Below, piece after piece: positions 1 through 9,273 of a stretch of 64,000 bases of DNA; the first letter of the stretch is position 1; each line of letters starts with the position of its first letter. A program made the translations under genes and the position numbers. The notes under the pieces are model-generated. The model had not been told where the DNA came from and searched no databases. It worked only from the letters and a program-made list of their open reading frames with translations. Origin of the DNA: SM1-73 sp964588305 (GTDB lineage: Bacteria; Zixibacteria; MSB-5A5; SM1-73); NCBI GenBank assembly GCA_964588305.1, contig CAZPOP010000006.1:1-64000 (forward strand). Direction: 5' to 3'.

Positions 1-2
1 AG

Positions 3-98
3 GACAATGCTGGCAGCAGCGTCTCCAGCGGTGTTTACTTCTTCAAGGTGAACGCAGGACCGAACAAAGCAACTGCGAAGATGGTCCTGATGAAGTAA
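3..98 (+). CDS. C-terminal end of a secreted T9SS-sorted protein (partial)
   Basis: The window opens inside a gene; the frame beginning at base 3 encodes the last 31 residues (DNAGSSVSSGVYFFKV and on to KMVLMK) and stops at 96-98. The sequence is nearly identical, base for base, to the end of the next gene (2048-2143), so this is the tail of a tandem paralogue. The pattern (SSGVYFF, then a basic MVLMK end) is the last strand of a type A T9SS sorting domain, which directs secretion across the outer membrane. The rest lies outside the window. Confidence 0.8.
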   Translation, partial: DNAGSSVSSGVYFFKVNAGPNKATAKMVLMK

Positions 99-129
99 AA
101 CATCGGGAAAGAAATCTGAGGGGAGCTAA

Positions 130-163
130 GGGAGTCCCGATTTGTCGGGGCTCCCTTTTTTTA
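130..163 (+). terminator. Rho-independent terminator
   Basis: An 11-bp stem (GGGAGTCCCGA with TCGGGGCTCCC, one G-T pair) closes a four-base loop and is followed by a run of seven T. It ends the upstream partial gene. Nearly the same hairpin follows the tandem copy at 2174-2207. Confidence 0.85.
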
Positions 164-327
164 TTCATTTGATGCGCGGTTCTTTGCGCATGCCGCTTCA
201 AATGCATAGATCGACCGGTTGGCTCATCATACGTTGGTGTTCGGCGTGAGATTGAGACATGTACGGAAAAGGAGATAGGAATTCGAGTTGGCCAGAGTCT
301 TTTCCTGAAGGCAATTGAAAGAAAGGC

Positions 328-356
328 TTGACAAGTAAGGCCTTGCGTTGTATATT
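328..356 (+). promoter_or_regulatory. Sigma70-type promoter of the secreted T9SS gene
   Basis: TTGACA at 328-333, 17-bp spacer, TATATT at 351-356. It lies about 95 bp upstream of the start chosen at 452, which gives the second tandem copy its own promoter. Confidence 0.75.
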
Positions 357-451
357 AGGAATATAGAAATCTAGCTGTCTCGATACGGAAAAAGTCACTT
401 TCTACGGTGGATCAAGCCTTTTGGGACTATTATGCAGAAGAGGAAAAGGCG

Positions 452-2143
452 ATGAAAAAGACCGTTTTATTCGTTCCCGTTTTGTTGGCTTTCGCAATCC
501 TGCCAATGGTGGCATCGGCGGATTCGGGGAATCCGGAGGTAATCATTCCTCACAAGGCCTATGAGCGTTTCGGCTTTGGCCAGGGGGATTATGAGGGCGA
601 GATTGTGGTGCCCGACCGGTGTGACGGCTGGTACGGCATCGATCCGGGTTTCTTCTTTGAGATTCCGGTCATTCTAAGTGAGTTCGAGCCGGAGCTTGGC
701 GTTGGTGGGTTTCAGTTGGAGGTCGAGTTCGATTACCTCGCGCTGACCTTTTACGGCGCCATGAGAGGAGCCCTTTTGGAGAACCGGGTGTGGGAGACGG
801 GAACTCCTTCGGGAGATTCCACATTTTGGAGTTGGGAGCATTTCTCTTATGGTGTGTTTCCCTGCCCGCTGTGTGACTGTTGCAAGTATAAAATCCTGCT
901 CTGCGGTCAGGCAGAGATGCCGGACGGTGATCTTCGCAGAGGATACTGTTTGACCACTGAGCACCTGACCGATCCCGCCTGTTCCACGTATTGGGCTGTT
1001 GATTCCACCGGTGATGGGTACGAGGAGGTTGGTGCCACTTTGGTCTGGTTGAAGTTCCAGGTAGCCCACAATTTGAACCTAATGGATCTAACGCTTCGAG
1101 TCATCTTCGAGTGGGAGCATAGGTTAGATCCGGACTCAACGTTTATTATCGAAGACTGGGATTGTGTGGAGAACACCATGTGGAGCTATGACGGCAGCCA
1201 GTTGTACGTCAGTAGTAATCCGCTGCAGTATAGTCCTGGTGTCTGCCCCGACGGTGCCGACATCCACACGATTCTGGATTTTGTGGACGGCGGCGTTCAT
1301 ATCTGTACGGACTGTTGGGTTCTTTGCGTGCGTGGTGATGTTGACCTTAACGTAATCTCCTACGAGACCGCAGATGCGGTTTTGTTCGCTCGCTACTTTG
1401 TGGAGGGTGTAGGCGTATTTACGATTCATCCTGAGGCACAGATTTGTGCAACGGACGTAAACGCCGATGGTCGAACCCTGATGCTGGCTGACTTAATCTA
1501 CCTGATTCGGGTGATTCAGGGTGATGTTACTGCCGCTTATTCGGCCGTCGGTTGGTGGGCGAAGCTTGGCCCGTCTGCAGACGTTGCCAATGTGATCGTT
1601 TCGGATGGTCGGATTTCGGTTGAGTGTGCATCCGAGATTGGCGGACTTCTGTTTGAGTTTGACGGTGCTGTCACACCGAGCGTGCTTGCCGACATGGAGC
1701 TTTTGGCCCATGAGAGCAAGGTCTTGGTGTGGAGCAGCGAGGGCAATAGCATCGAAGCAGGGATCTCTGACGTGATGACCTTTGCCGGTGCCGAGATTGT
1801 CTCGGTTACGGCTGTTGATCGTGAGGGTCGTGATCTTGAGACCACCGTCACCGTCAAGGTTGCACCGTCGGCGTTTGCTCTGCATCCTGCCTATCCCAAC
1901 CCGTTCAATCCGTACACCAACCTAAGCTTCACCTTGCCGAACGCTACCGCTTATAGCCTGAACGTCTATAACGTAGCCGGACAGCTGGTGAGAAGCTATG
2001 ATGGTATGGGAGTTGCTGGTTTGAACCTGATCACCTGGGATGGTAAGGACAATGCTGGCAGCAGCGTCTCCAGTGGTGTTTACTTCTTCAAGGTGAACGC
2101 AGGACCGAACAAAGCAACTGCGAAGATGGTCCTGATGAAGTAA
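452..2143 (+). CDS. Secreted protein with cohesin-like region, dockerin-like module and T9SS sorting domain
   Basis: About 563 residues. I start at the ATG at 452, preceded by AGAGGAAAAGG, because it begins a clear signal peptide (MKKTVLFVPVLLAFAILPMV, cleavage after VASA). A longer frame from 407 would bury it. Residues about 40-250 look like a cohesin/beta-sandwich region (the IPVILS strand, then an LEVEFDYLALTF strand). Residues about 291-355 form a dockerin-like pair (RGDVDLN and TDVNADGRTL). From about residue 476 a type A T9SS sorting domain follows (PAYPNPFNP, YNVAGQLVRSYDG, SSGVYFF). Probably a surface-attached or secreted binding protein; its ligand cannot be told. The partial gene at 1-98 is a near-identical paralogue, and the shared terminator marks a recent tandem duplication or gene conversion. 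Confidence 0.85.
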   Translation: MKKTVLFVPVLLAFAILPMVASADSGNPEVIIPHKAYERFGFGQGDYEGEIVVPDRCDGWYGIDPGFFFEIPVILSEFEPELGVGGFQLEVEFDYLALTFYGAMRGALLENRVWETGTPSGDSTFWSWEHFSYGVFPCPLCDCCKYKILLCGQAEMPDGDLRRGYCLTTEHLTDPACSTYWAVDSTGDGYEEVGATLVWLKFQVAHNLNLMDLTLRVIFEWEHRLDPDSTFIIEDWDCVENTMWSYDGSQLYVSSNPLQYSPGVCPDGADIHTILDFVDGGVHICTDCWVLCVRGDVDLNVISYETADAVLFARYFVEGVGVFTIHPEAQICATDVNADGRTLMLADLIYLIRVIQGDVTAAYSAVGWWAKLGPSADVANVIVSDGRISVECASEIGGLLFEFDGAVTPSVLADMELLAHESKVLVWSSEGNSIEAGISDVMTFAGAEIVSVTAVDREGRDLETTVTVKVAPSAFALHPAYPNPFNPYTNLSFTLPNATAYSLNVYNVAGQLVRSYDGMGVAGLNLITWDGKDNAGSSVSSGVYFFKVNAGPNKATAKMVLMK

Positions 2144-2173
2144 AACATCAGGAAAAAAATCTGAGGGAGCTTA

Positions 2174-2207
2174 GGGAGTCCCGAGTTTTCGGGGCTCCCT
2201 TTTTTTA
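2174..2207 (+). terminator. Rho-independent terminator
   Basis: GGGAGTCCCGA / TCGGGGCTCCC stem with a GTTT loop and seven T residues, directly downstream of the T9SS protein. It is a copy of the terminator at 130-163. Confidence 0.85.
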
Positions 2208-2278
2208 TCATCTTAGGTGGTCAACGAAAAAACAGTTGCTTTTTTGGGGCGATGCTGATATTTTATAAGGCTGTCAAT

Positions 2279-2968
2279 ATGAGAAGTATAGAAGAAAACA
2301 TAAAAGACGTCTGGTCTCGCATAGAAAAAGCCGCAGAAAAGATAGGCAGAGGGAAAGAGCATATAACACTGGTGGCGGTGACCAAAACGGTGGAACCGGC
2401 AAGGATAAAAGAGGCGATTAACTGCGGCATTCAAATAATCGGTGAAAACAGGGTGCAGGAGGCTGAATCGAAATTCGCTCAGGTCACCGAAGAGGTGGAA
2501 AAACACCTGGTCGGACACCTGCAGACCAATAAGGCCAAAAAGGCAGTAGAGCTGTTTGATTTCGTACAATCGGTCGACAGTCAGCGGATAGCAGAGGAGA
2601 TATCCGGAAGGGCTTCTCAGATGGGCAAAGTGATGCCGGTTTTGGTCGAGGTGAATACTTCCGGAGAGGAGACCAAATTCGGGATCGAGCCTCACCAGGT
2701 TATGCCTTTAATCGAGTCGATCTCAGATCTGGAAGGGATCAGAATAAAAGGTTTAATGACCATCGGGCTCTTTTCGGACGATCCGGAGGATACGCGTCCC
2801 TGTTTCAAGAAGCTGAAGGCCATATTTGACCAAGTGAAATCGGAGAGCCTTCCCAATGCTGAAATGACCTATCTTTCCATGGGGATGACCAGCGATTTCG
2901 AGGTAGCCATCCAGGAGGGATCCAATATGGTCAGGGTGGGGACCGGAATCTTCGGCGCCAGGAACTGA
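2279..2968 (+). CDS. yggS: YggS/PROSC family PLP homeostasis protein
   Basis: About 229 residues, the usual family length. A PLP-binding protein of TIM-barrel fold that buffers free pyridoxal phosphate; it has no known catalytic activity. Family motifs are present: the Lys in LVAVTKTVEP that binds PLP, GENRVQEA, HLVGHLQTNK, GLMTIG, and the phosphate-binding end SMGMTSDFEVAI with GSNMVRVGTGIFG. I start at the ATG at 2279 (MRSIEENI), which matches the family start; an upstream in-frame ATG at 2252 adds nine unlikely residues. It heads a plus-strand run with yggT, divIVA, ileS and lspA, the order seen around divIVA in Gram-positive genomes. Confidence 0.92.
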   Translation: MRSIEENIKDVWSRIEKAAEKIGRGKEHITLVAVTKTVEPARIKEAINCGIQIIGENRVQEAESKFAQVTEEVEKHLVGHLQTNKAKKAVELFDFVQSVDSQRIAEEISGRASQMGKVMPVLVEVNTSGEETKFGIEPHQVMPLIESISDLEGIRIKGLMTIGLFSDDPEDTRPCFKKLKAIFDQVKSESLPNAEMTYLSMGMTSDFEVAIQEGSNMVRVGTGIFGARN

Positions 2969-2993
2969 TTTTTCAAGTTGGGAGAAAGAGGCT

Positions 2994-3287
2994 TTGCTGG
3001 GAAATATGGTCTTTGCCATCGCAAAAATACTGGACCTGGGGATTAGTTTGTACATAATAATAATTATCGTAAGGAGTGTGTTATCATGGTTTAATCCCAA
3101 TCCTTATAGTCCAGGAGTGACATTTTTGATCAGAGTCACCGAACCGGTGCTTCATCGAATAAGAAGGTTTTTGCCGTTAAGCGGTGTGGGCCTGGATTTG
3201 TCGCCCATCATCGCTATCTTTGCCTTGATGTTTGTTCAGTATTTTGTGGTGTCAAGTCTTTATGACCTGAGCGCGAGTTTACGATAA
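2994..3287 (+). CDS. yggT: YggT/YlmG family membrane protein
   Basis: About 97 residues with two hydrophobic segments (about 8-30 and 66-88) separated by the conserved family segment SWFNPNPYSP and an RRFLPLSGVGLDLSPI-like loop typical of YggT. The start taken is TTG at 2994, 9 bp after GGAGA; ATG at 3006 is the alternative. It follows yggS by 25 bp, so the two are probably cotranscribed. The family is linked to membrane and cell-division functions in bacteria and plastids, but its biochemical role is unknown. Confidence 0.85.
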   Translation: MLGNMVFAIAKILDLGISLYIIIIIVRSVLSWFNPNPYSPGVTFLIRVTEPVLHRIRRFLPLSGVGLDLSPIIAIFALMFVQYFVVSSLYDLSASLR

Positions 3288-3454
3288 TCGCTCTCTCGGA
3301 GGATAAACTCCTAAGTTTGTTGCCGATAATAGATTGAAAACCAACTGATCTCAGGATCGGTCGCCTCAAGGCGCTTTCAGGTTTGTTTTTGCTAAGTGAC
3401 AGAGTTCGAGATTCTGCGCTTTGAATTGGCTCATTGGCTCAAAGGAGGAAGAAC

Positions 3455-3964
3455 TTGAAGATTACCCCGGCAGATATCAAGAATCAGAATTTCAACAAAA
3501 GCCTCCGAGGATATGACAAAGCGGAGGTCGATGCATTCCTGAACTTAGTAGCGGGAGACTTAGACGAGTTAGGCAAGGAGAATAACCGCATCAAGGAAAG
3601 GCTCCTCGAGTTCGAGTCGAAGGCGGGCACTCATAAGGACGTGGAGAGAGTCATCCAGGAACTCCTTTTAAGCGCCAGAGAGTCTGCCGAGGAGGTCAAA
3701 AAGAATGCAGAAAAGGAGGCAGAGCTTCGGCTCAGGGAAGCCAGGATCAAAAGCGAAAGAATGCTGGAAGAGACGCATGCGGTGCTTTCGGACTTAAGAA
3801 AGCAGATAATCGAGCTCAAAAATTCAAAAAAGTCTTACATATTAAGGCTGAAATCGATTCTGGGTACCCAGCTGAAGATTCTGGAATCAATGGAAAAGGA
3901 AGACGAACCGTACAAAGGAGAACCTGGCACTGCAGACGAGCTTGAGCAAGAAGAAGGTTCTTAG
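3455..3964 (+). CDS. divIVA: DivIVA-family polar/septal scaffold protein
   Basis: About 169 residues. The N-terminus MKITPADIKNQNFNKSLRGY followed by AEVDAFLN is the DivIVA membrane-targeting signature; a long charged coiled coil rich in E, K and R follows (about residues 30-145). The start is set at TTG 3455 because a strong AAAGGAGG (3441-3448) lies 7 bp upstream and the family begins MKITP; a longer frame from TTG 3434 overruns that ribosome site. DivIVA proteins bind curved membrane and recruit division or envelope factors. It sits between yggT and punA, in front of ileS and lspA. Confidence 0.88.
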   Translation: MKITPADIKNQNFNKSLRGYDKAEVDAFLNLVAGDLDELGKENNRIKERLLEFESKAGTHKDVERVIQELLLSARESAEEVKKNAEKEAELRLREARIKSERMLEETHAVLSDLRKQIIELKNSKKSYILRLKSILGTQLKILESMEKEDEPYKGEPGTADELEQEEGS

Positions 3965-4013
3965 GTGGGAAGCATAAATTCGGACAAGGTACCGGAAAAA
4001 TGAGGGTCTAAGA

Positions 4014-4859
4014 ATGGAAAATGCTGCAGAAACGGCTGATCTTAAAGGGGCAATCAAGCAGGCGACGGAGTTCATTGCAGGGCAGACAAAATTCGTCCCC
4101 CAGATTGGGATAATCCTTGGGACCGGATTGGGCTCTTTGGCTGAGGGGATCAAGGTGGAGGCGAAGATATCTTATAGAGAGATACCATTCTTTCCGGTTT
4201 CGACCGTGGAAAGTCACGCGGGCTGGCTGATCTTCGGCGAGCTTTCCGGGAAAAAAGTGGTTGCCATGCAGGGACGGTTCCATTATTATGAAGGTTACGA
4301 TTTGAAGCAGGTCACCTTTCCGGTGAGGGTGATGAAGGCTTTGGGGGCGAAGGTCTTGGTAGTCTCCAACGCTTGCGGAGGATTGAATCCGCTGTTTAGG
4401 GCCGGAGACATAATGGCCATCACGGATCACATAAATTTGTTGGGTTCAAATCCCTTGTTTGGCCCCAACGACGAAAGCCTGGGTCCCAGATTTCCGGACA
4501 TGTGTGCTTGCTATGATCCGGAGTTGGTATCCGTAGCCGAGAATGTAGCTTTGAATTTGGGTATCAGGCTGCAAAAAGGGATTTATGTAGCTGTGGCGGG
4601 TCCGAACCTGGAGACCGCCGCCGAATACAGATTCTTGCGCACGATTGGGGCAGATGTGGTCGGCATGTCGACCGTTCCGGAGGTTATCGTGGCCAGGCAT
4701 CAGGATATGAAAGTCTTAGGATTTTCCTTGGTTACCGATATGGGATTGCCGGACGCATTGAAGCCGTGCAACTTGGCAGAAATACTGAGGACAGCGGCAA
4801 AATCCGAACCGGTTTTGAAAAAGATCATGACAGCGGCGGTGGAGGAAATGAAAGTTTAG
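4014..4859 (+). CDS. punA: Purine nucleoside phosphorylase
   Basis: 281 residues, the length of the trimeric PNP-I (inosine/guanosine) family. It cleaves purine nucleosides with phosphate to free base and pentose-1-phosphate. Visible motifs: GIILGTGLGSLAE (phosphate loop), SHAGWLIFGE, AMQGRFHYYEGY, and VSNACGGLNP, followed by the AGPNLETAAEYR and GMSTVPEV segments of the nucleoside site. ATG start after a GAGGGTC sequence. It is 49 bp downstream of divIVA and is an insertion relative to the usual divIVA-ileS order. Its product could feed DeoB at 16853-18025, and cytidine deaminase lies beside deoB. Confidence 0.92.
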   Translation: MENAAETADLKGAIKQATEFIAGQTKFVPQIGIILGTGLGSLAEGIKVEAKISYREIPFFPVSTVESHAGWLIFGELSGKKVVAMQGRFHYYEGYDLKQVTFPVRVMKALGAKVLVVSNACGGLNPLFRAGDIMAITDHINLLGSNPLFGPNDESLGPRFPDMCACYDPELVSVAENVALNLGIRLQKGIYVAVAGPNLETAAEYRFLRTIGADVVGMSTVPEVIVARHQDMKVLGFSLVTDMGLPDALKPCNLAEILRTAAKSEPVLKKIMTAAVEEMKV

Positions 4860-4871
4860 GTAAGTTTGTTA

Positions 4872-4919
4872 CGCGTAGCCAAGCCTTCATGGCTTGGCTT
4901 GTCCATCTGGGCCTACGCG
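4872..4919. repeat. Palindromic repeat element (GCGTAGCCAAGCC family)
   Basis: Outer arms CGCGTAG / CTACGCG enclose a hairpin CCAAGCC-TTCAT-GGCTTGG. Related copies lie at 13326-13350 and 16146-16197. It sits in the short gap between punA and ileS and has no T-run, so it is a dispersed REP-like element rather than a standard terminator. Confidence 0.7.
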
Positions 4920-4975
4920 ATGTTCGACATTTGAATTCTTGGTAGATTCTAACACGAAAGGTGAAGAATTCGCTG

Positions 4976-7900
4976 ATGTTTAAAGAGATCAAAGAAGATT
5001 TCAATTACCCGGAAATGGAGAAAAGGATACTCTCCTTCTGGGATAAAGAGGATATTTTCCATAAAAGCATCCAGATAAGAGAAGGCTCTCCCAACTTCAT
5101 CTTTTTCGAAGGACCTCCCACGGCCAACGGCAGGCCTGGCATCCATCATGTGATCTCCCGCACCATCAAGGACTTGGTCTGTCGATACAAGACCATGCAA
5201 GGGTTTAGGGTGGAGAGAAAAGCGGGTTGGGATACACACGGGCTTCCGGTGGAGATCGAGGTGGAGAAGGAACTGAAGTTGGATGGCAAAGCCAAGATCG
5301 AGGAGCTCGGTATTGACAAGTTCTGTGAGCAATGTCACGAAAGCGTTTTCAGATACAAAAAGGAATGGGACGATCTGACCACAAGAATCGGCTACTGGCT
5401 GGATCTGGACAAAGCTTATATCACCTGTTCCAATGAATACATAGAATCGGTCTGGTGGATTTTATCTCAATTCTGGGAGAAAGGGTTAATCTATCAGGGA
5501 CATAGAATCGTCCCTTATTGTCCCAGATGCGGAACCGCACTCTCCAGCCATGAGGTGGCACAAGGTTATAAGGAAGTATCTGATCCGTCAGTCTACGTGA
5601 GGATGAAATTACTTGACCAGCCGAACACCTACTTCCTGGTCTGGACCACCACTCCCTGGACTCTGATTTCCAACGTGGCTTTGGCTGTGGGTGCGGACAT
5701 CGACTATGTCAGGGTAGAACATAAGGGCCAGGATTTGGTCCTGGCTGAAGCGCTCGCAGATAAGGCCTTGGATGGGGAATATGAGATAAAAGAACGATTC
5801 AAAGGGAAAGAGTTGGAAAGGCTTGAGTACGAACCGCTTTATAGTTTTGTGAAAACCGAGAAATCAAAGGGATTTTATGTGATCCTGGCGGATTTTGTCA
5901 GCGTGGAGGAGGGAACCGGCATCGTCCACACTGCTCCCGCCTTCGGAGCAGACGACTACGAAGTGGGACAAAAATACGGGCTGCCGGTGGTTCAGCCCGT
6001 GGATGCCAGGGGCAAGTTCACCAATGAGGTGACCCCCTGGAAGGGTCTCTTTGTCAAGGACGCAGATAAAAGCATTCTTGAGGACCTTAAGAAAAGAGGC
6101 CTGTTGTATAAACAGGAGGAATATCTTCATACTTATCCTTTCTGCTGGCGATGTGAATCTCCTTTGATCTATTATGCGCGCCAATCCTGGTTCATTAAGA
6201 CCACCGCTTACAAGGATAAGCTTTTAGAAGATAACCAGAAAATCAATTGGTATCCGCCGGAGATCCGCTCAGGGCGTTTTGGGGAATGGTTAGAGAATAA
6301 CGTAGATTGGGCGCTTTCCCGAGAGAGATTCTGGGGGACGCCTTTGAACATCTGGATTTGTGACCAGTGCGGGGAGAAGAAATCCGTCTCCAGCATCGAG
6401 GAATTACTCGGTTTGGCAGTTCCGGACAAAGCTCTCTCGTCATTCAAGGAGTGTATAAACCTGCACAAACCGGTGATCGATACTATCGCCCTGAAGTGTC
6501 CCAAATGCGGGGGCATTATGCACCGCACTCCGGAGGTGATCGACTGCTGGTTTGACTCCGGGTCCATGCCTTACGCCCAGTGGCATTATCCTTTTGAACA
6601 CAAGGACGACTTCAAGGAGAAGTTTCCAGCCGAATTCATCTCCGAGGCAATTGACCAAACCAGAGGATGGTTCTACAGCCTTTTGGCAATATCCTCATTC
6701 ATTTCCGGTGAGCCGGCTTATAAGAACGTGATAGTGATCGAGTTGATACAGGATAAGGATGGCTTCAAGATGAGCAAATCCAAGGGGAACGTGGTGGATC
6801 CCTGGGAGGTGCTTAACGTCCAGGGGGCGGATGCATTGAGGTGGTATCTGCTCTCCGTCAGCCACCCCTGGCTTCCCACCCGCATCATCAAGGACGCCAT
6901 AACCGAGGTGGAGAAGAAGTTCTTGAGCACCTTGAGGAACACGTATTCCTTTTTCGCGCTGTATGCCAACATTGACGGATTTAATCAAGTGGAGCATAAA
7001 CTTGATCTGAAGGACAGGGCGGATCTGGATCGATGGATCATCTCACGACTCAATTCTTTGATCCGGAAGGTTACCTCTGGTCTGGACAATTACGATCTCA
7101 CCCGGGTGGCCAGACAGATTCAGGAGTATGTTATCGAGGATTTGAGCAACTGGTATGTGAGAAGGAGCAGGCGGCGATTCTGGCAGTCTGCCCAGACTCA
7201 GGACAAAATCTCGGCATATCTGACCCTGTGGGAGTGCCTGGTTACCCTCTGCAAGCTGATTGCCCCTTATACGCCCTTCATTTCGGAGGAGCTATATCGG
7301 GAGCTCTCGGCCCAGGGTGATCCCGATTCACCGCAGAGGGGCGCGCAGAATGGTGCAGCCCGAAGCGTCCATTTGGCGTTCTTCCCTAAAGTAAACGAAA
7401 GACATGTCGATAGCAAACTGGAAGACAAAATGGAGGTTCTGCGAAAAGTTGCCTCCTTGAGCAGAGCAGCCAGAAGCAGGGTGGGGATCAAAATCAGACA
7501 GCCTTTGGCAGAGATATTGGCAAAAGTCCCCAAAGGACTGGATAGAAAGGAATTAGAATCGTCATCTAGCTTGATCCTTGATGAGGTCAATGTAAAAAAG
7601 ATTTCTTTCGCAGAAGACGACATTTGCGTGACCGAGCTGGTCGCCAAACCCAATTTCGGACGGTTGGGGCCCAAGTTCGGGAAGAAGGCAGACTTGGTGG
7701 CACAAAAGATAAGGTCTTTGAGTCATGAAGAGCTCAACCGGTTCAGGAAGGAGGGGAGTCTGAAATTGGAACTCCAGGGAGAAACCGCGCTGCTGGAGAC
7801 GGAGGATTTGGAAATCGGGGAGAAGGAAAAGGAGGGTTTCGTTGTCGAGTCCGAAAATGAATATAAGGTAGCGCTCTTCACCACTTTGACCGAGGAGCTA

Positions 7901-8164
7901 AGGAACGAAGGCTTTGCCCGCGAGTTGGTGAACAAAATACAAAATATGCGAAAAAGCGCCGACTTCGAGGTGATGGACCGCATAAGAGCGGACATAAAGA
8001 CCACTCCCAGACTCAACCAGGCCATAGAAGCTTTTGACCAATACATCAAGACTGAGACTTTGGCAGAAAAGATCACCAAATCCGGCGAAAAAGGGGAGTT
8101 GTCCAAAGAGTGGGATATAAATGGAGAGAAGGCACAGATATCTGTTGCCAGGATGAAAAGATAG
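4976..8164 (+). CDS. ileS: Isoleucyl-tRNA synthetase
   Basis: About 1062 residues; charges tRNA-Ile and edits valine. Class I signature GRPGIHHV (HIGH motif, about residue 54) and KMSKSKGN (about residue 597) are both present, with CPRCG (about 180) and CPKCGG (about 507) zinc-type knuckles in the insert regions. The AYITCSNEYIESVWW segment and overall length suggest the long, eukaryote-like type 2 enzymes, which as a family often tolerate mupirocin (inference). Start: ATG 4976 with AAAGGTGA 11 bp upstream; in-frame GTG 4961 would add five residues. Near residue 780 about ten residues rich in G, A, R, Q (QRGAQNGAAR) separate DPDSP from SVHL, apparently a small insertion. It is 12 bp upstream of the zinc-finger gene. 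Confidence 0.95.
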   Translation: MFKEIKEDFNYPEMEKRILSFWDKEDIFHKSIQIREGSPNFIFFEGPPTANGRPGIHHVISRTIKDLVCRYKTMQGFRVERKAGWDTHGLPVEIEVEKELKLDGKAKIEELGIDKFCEQCHESVFRYKKEWDDLTTRIGYWLDLDKAYITCSNEYIESVWWILSQFWEKGLIYQGHRIVPYCPRCGTALSSHEVAQGYKEVSDPSVYVRMKLLDQPNTYFLVWTTTPWTLISNVALAVGADIDYVRVEHKGQDLVLAEALADKALDGEYEIKERFKGKELERLEYEPLYSFVKTEKSKGFYVILADFVSVEEGTGIVHTAPAFGADDYEVGQKYGLPVVQPVDARGKFTNEVTPWKGLFVKDADKSILEDLKKRGLLYKQEEYLHTYPFCWRCESPLIYYARQSWFIKTTAYKDKLLEDNQKINWYPPEIRSGRFGEWLENNVDWALSRERFWGTPLNIWICDQCGEKKSVSSIEELLGLAVPDKALSSFKECINLHKPVIDTIALKCPKCGGIMHRTPEVIDCWFDSGSMPYAQWHYPFEHKDDFKEKFPAEFISEAIDQTRGWFYSLLAISSFISGEPAYKNVIVIELIQDKDGFKMSKSKGNVVDPWEVLNVQGADALRWYLLSVSHPWLPTRIIKDAITEVEKKFLSTLRNTYSFFALYANIDGFNQVEHKLDLKDRADLDRWIISRLNSLIRKVTSGLDNYDLTRVARQIQEYVIEDLSNWYVRRSRRRFWQSAQTQDKISAYLTLWECLVTLCKLIAPYTPFISEELYRELSAQGDPDSPQRGAQNGAARSVHLAFFPKVNERHVDSKLEDKMEVLRKVASLSRAARSRVGIKIRQPLAEILAKVPKGLDRKELESSSSLILDEVNVKKISFAEDDICVTELVAKPNFGRLGPKFGKKADLVAQKIRSLSHEELNRFRKEGSLKLELQGETALLETEDLEIGEKEKEGFVVESENEYKVALFTTLTEELRNEGFARELVNKIQNMRKSADFEVMDRIRADIKTTPRLNQAIEAFDQYIKTETLAEKITKSGEKGELSKEWDINGEKAQISVARMKR

Positions 8165-8176
8165 CGGAGGAGGGAG

Positions 8177-8563
8177 ATGAAGAAGAAGGATCTGGATAAG
8201 TATGAAGCCTTGCTTCTAGAAAAGAGAAGGGACCTGATAGGGGAAATGGGGCTTCTTAAGCAATCTGCCTTGGATAGTACCGCGAAGGATGCCTCAGGGG
8301 AGCTATCCGTTTACTCCACCCACATGGCAGACCACGGCACTGATGCTGATGAAAGAGAAAAAGCGTTCCTGCTCCACTCCAAAAGCGGGAGGCTGCTCTA
8401 TCACATCGACGAGGCCCTGCGCCGAATCAATGACAAGACTTATGGAAAGTGTGCGGAGTGCGGAGAGCAGATAAGCGCAGCCCGGCTGGAGGCCGTGCCC
8501 CATGCCAGACTCTGTATCGACTGCAAGGAGAAGGAAGAAGAGAAGAAGGCTTTGCGTAAATAG
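8177..8563 (+). CDS. DksA/TraR-family C4 zinc-finger protein
   Basis: 128 residues with a long helical N-terminal half and a C-terminal C4 zinc finger (KCAECGEQI followed by RLCIDCKE, about residues 92-117), as in DksA/TraR/YteA proteins. DksA binds the RNA polymerase secondary channel and acts with ppGpp; whether this protein does so is not shown by sequence. GGAGG sits just before the ATG. It lies 12 bp after ileS and 12 bp before lspA, so the three genes are almost certainly one transcript, a gene order common in several phyla. Confidence 0.85.
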   Translation: MKKKDLDKYEALLLEKRRDLIGEMGLLKQSALDSTAKDASGELSVYSTHMADHGTDADEREKAFLLHSKSGRLLYHIDEALRRINDKTYGKCAECGEQISAARLEAVPHARLCIDCKEKEEEKKALRK

Positions 8564-8575
8564 ACTTAAAAAAAC

Positions 8576-9112
8576 TTGGATGAGCTGATCAAAAAATCCA
8601 GGCTTCTGATAATCAGCCTGCTGGTTATCCTCCTAGATCAACTGTCCAAAACGGCGGTGGTTTGCTATTTTCAAATCGGTGATTCCACGCCGGTTTTGGA
8701 CAATTTTTTTAGACTTACCTATGTTCTGAATCCCGGCGGGGTATTTGGAAGTCAATTGGGGAGCCAAAACTTCTATACTGCAATCTCGGTTTTGGCACTC
8801 ATCGTAACTTCCTGGTTCTTCTTCAGAACCAGAAGCGGAGAAATATGGTTAAGAATCGGGTTGTGTATGGTTTTGGGTGGAGCGGTCGGAAATTTGATCG
8901 ACCGGGTACGCTTCGGGGAGGTAGTGGACTTTTTGGATTTCGATTTTTTAAACGTCAACCTTCCTCCCTCCAGAGTTTTGTTTTTCGATTTCCCTGGTTT
9001 CTATCTTGATCGTTGGCCCGTATTCAACTTTGCCGACAGTTTCGTCTTGATTGGAGTCGTCCTTATCATCGTCCACCTGTTGAAATCTTCAAGAAGTGCA
9101 TCTCAGCCGTAG
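8576..9112 (+). CDS. lspA: Lipoprotein signal peptidase (SPase II)
   Basis: 178 residues with four hydrophobic segments. An aspartyl protease of the inner membrane that removes signal peptides from diacylglyceryl-prolipoproteins. Conserved blocks: LLDQLSK, NPGGVFG, GGAVGNLIDRV (first catalytic Asp, about 108) and FNFADS (second, about 151). TTG start at 8576 after an A/G-rich stretch. A loop between the two catalytic blocks (about 118-145) is longer than in many LspA proteins. A relative of the acyltransferase that acts later in lipoprotein maturation, but lacking its catalytic half, lies at 18956. Confidence 0.9.
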   Translation: MDELIKKSRLLIISLLVILLDQLSKTAVVCYFQIGDSTPVLDNFFRLTYVLNPGGVFGSQLGSQNFYTAISVLALIVTSWFFFRTRSGEIWLRIGLCMVLGGAVGNLIDRVRFGEVVDFLDFDFLNVNLPPSRVLFFDFPGFYLDRWPVFNFADSFVLIGVVLIIVHLLKSSRSASQP

Positions 9113-9273
9113 GTCATGCATCCCCCGATTCATCGGGGCTGCTTGACAAGACTCTTCGATTTTGATCAGCACCCTGGGTATGGTCGAAGGAGCGATGGGT
9201 GGGCATGGTTAGGTGTCTATTGGAATCCCGGGGAAGCGCATCTCGAAATCCTGGAATTCAGCACGAGTGATTG

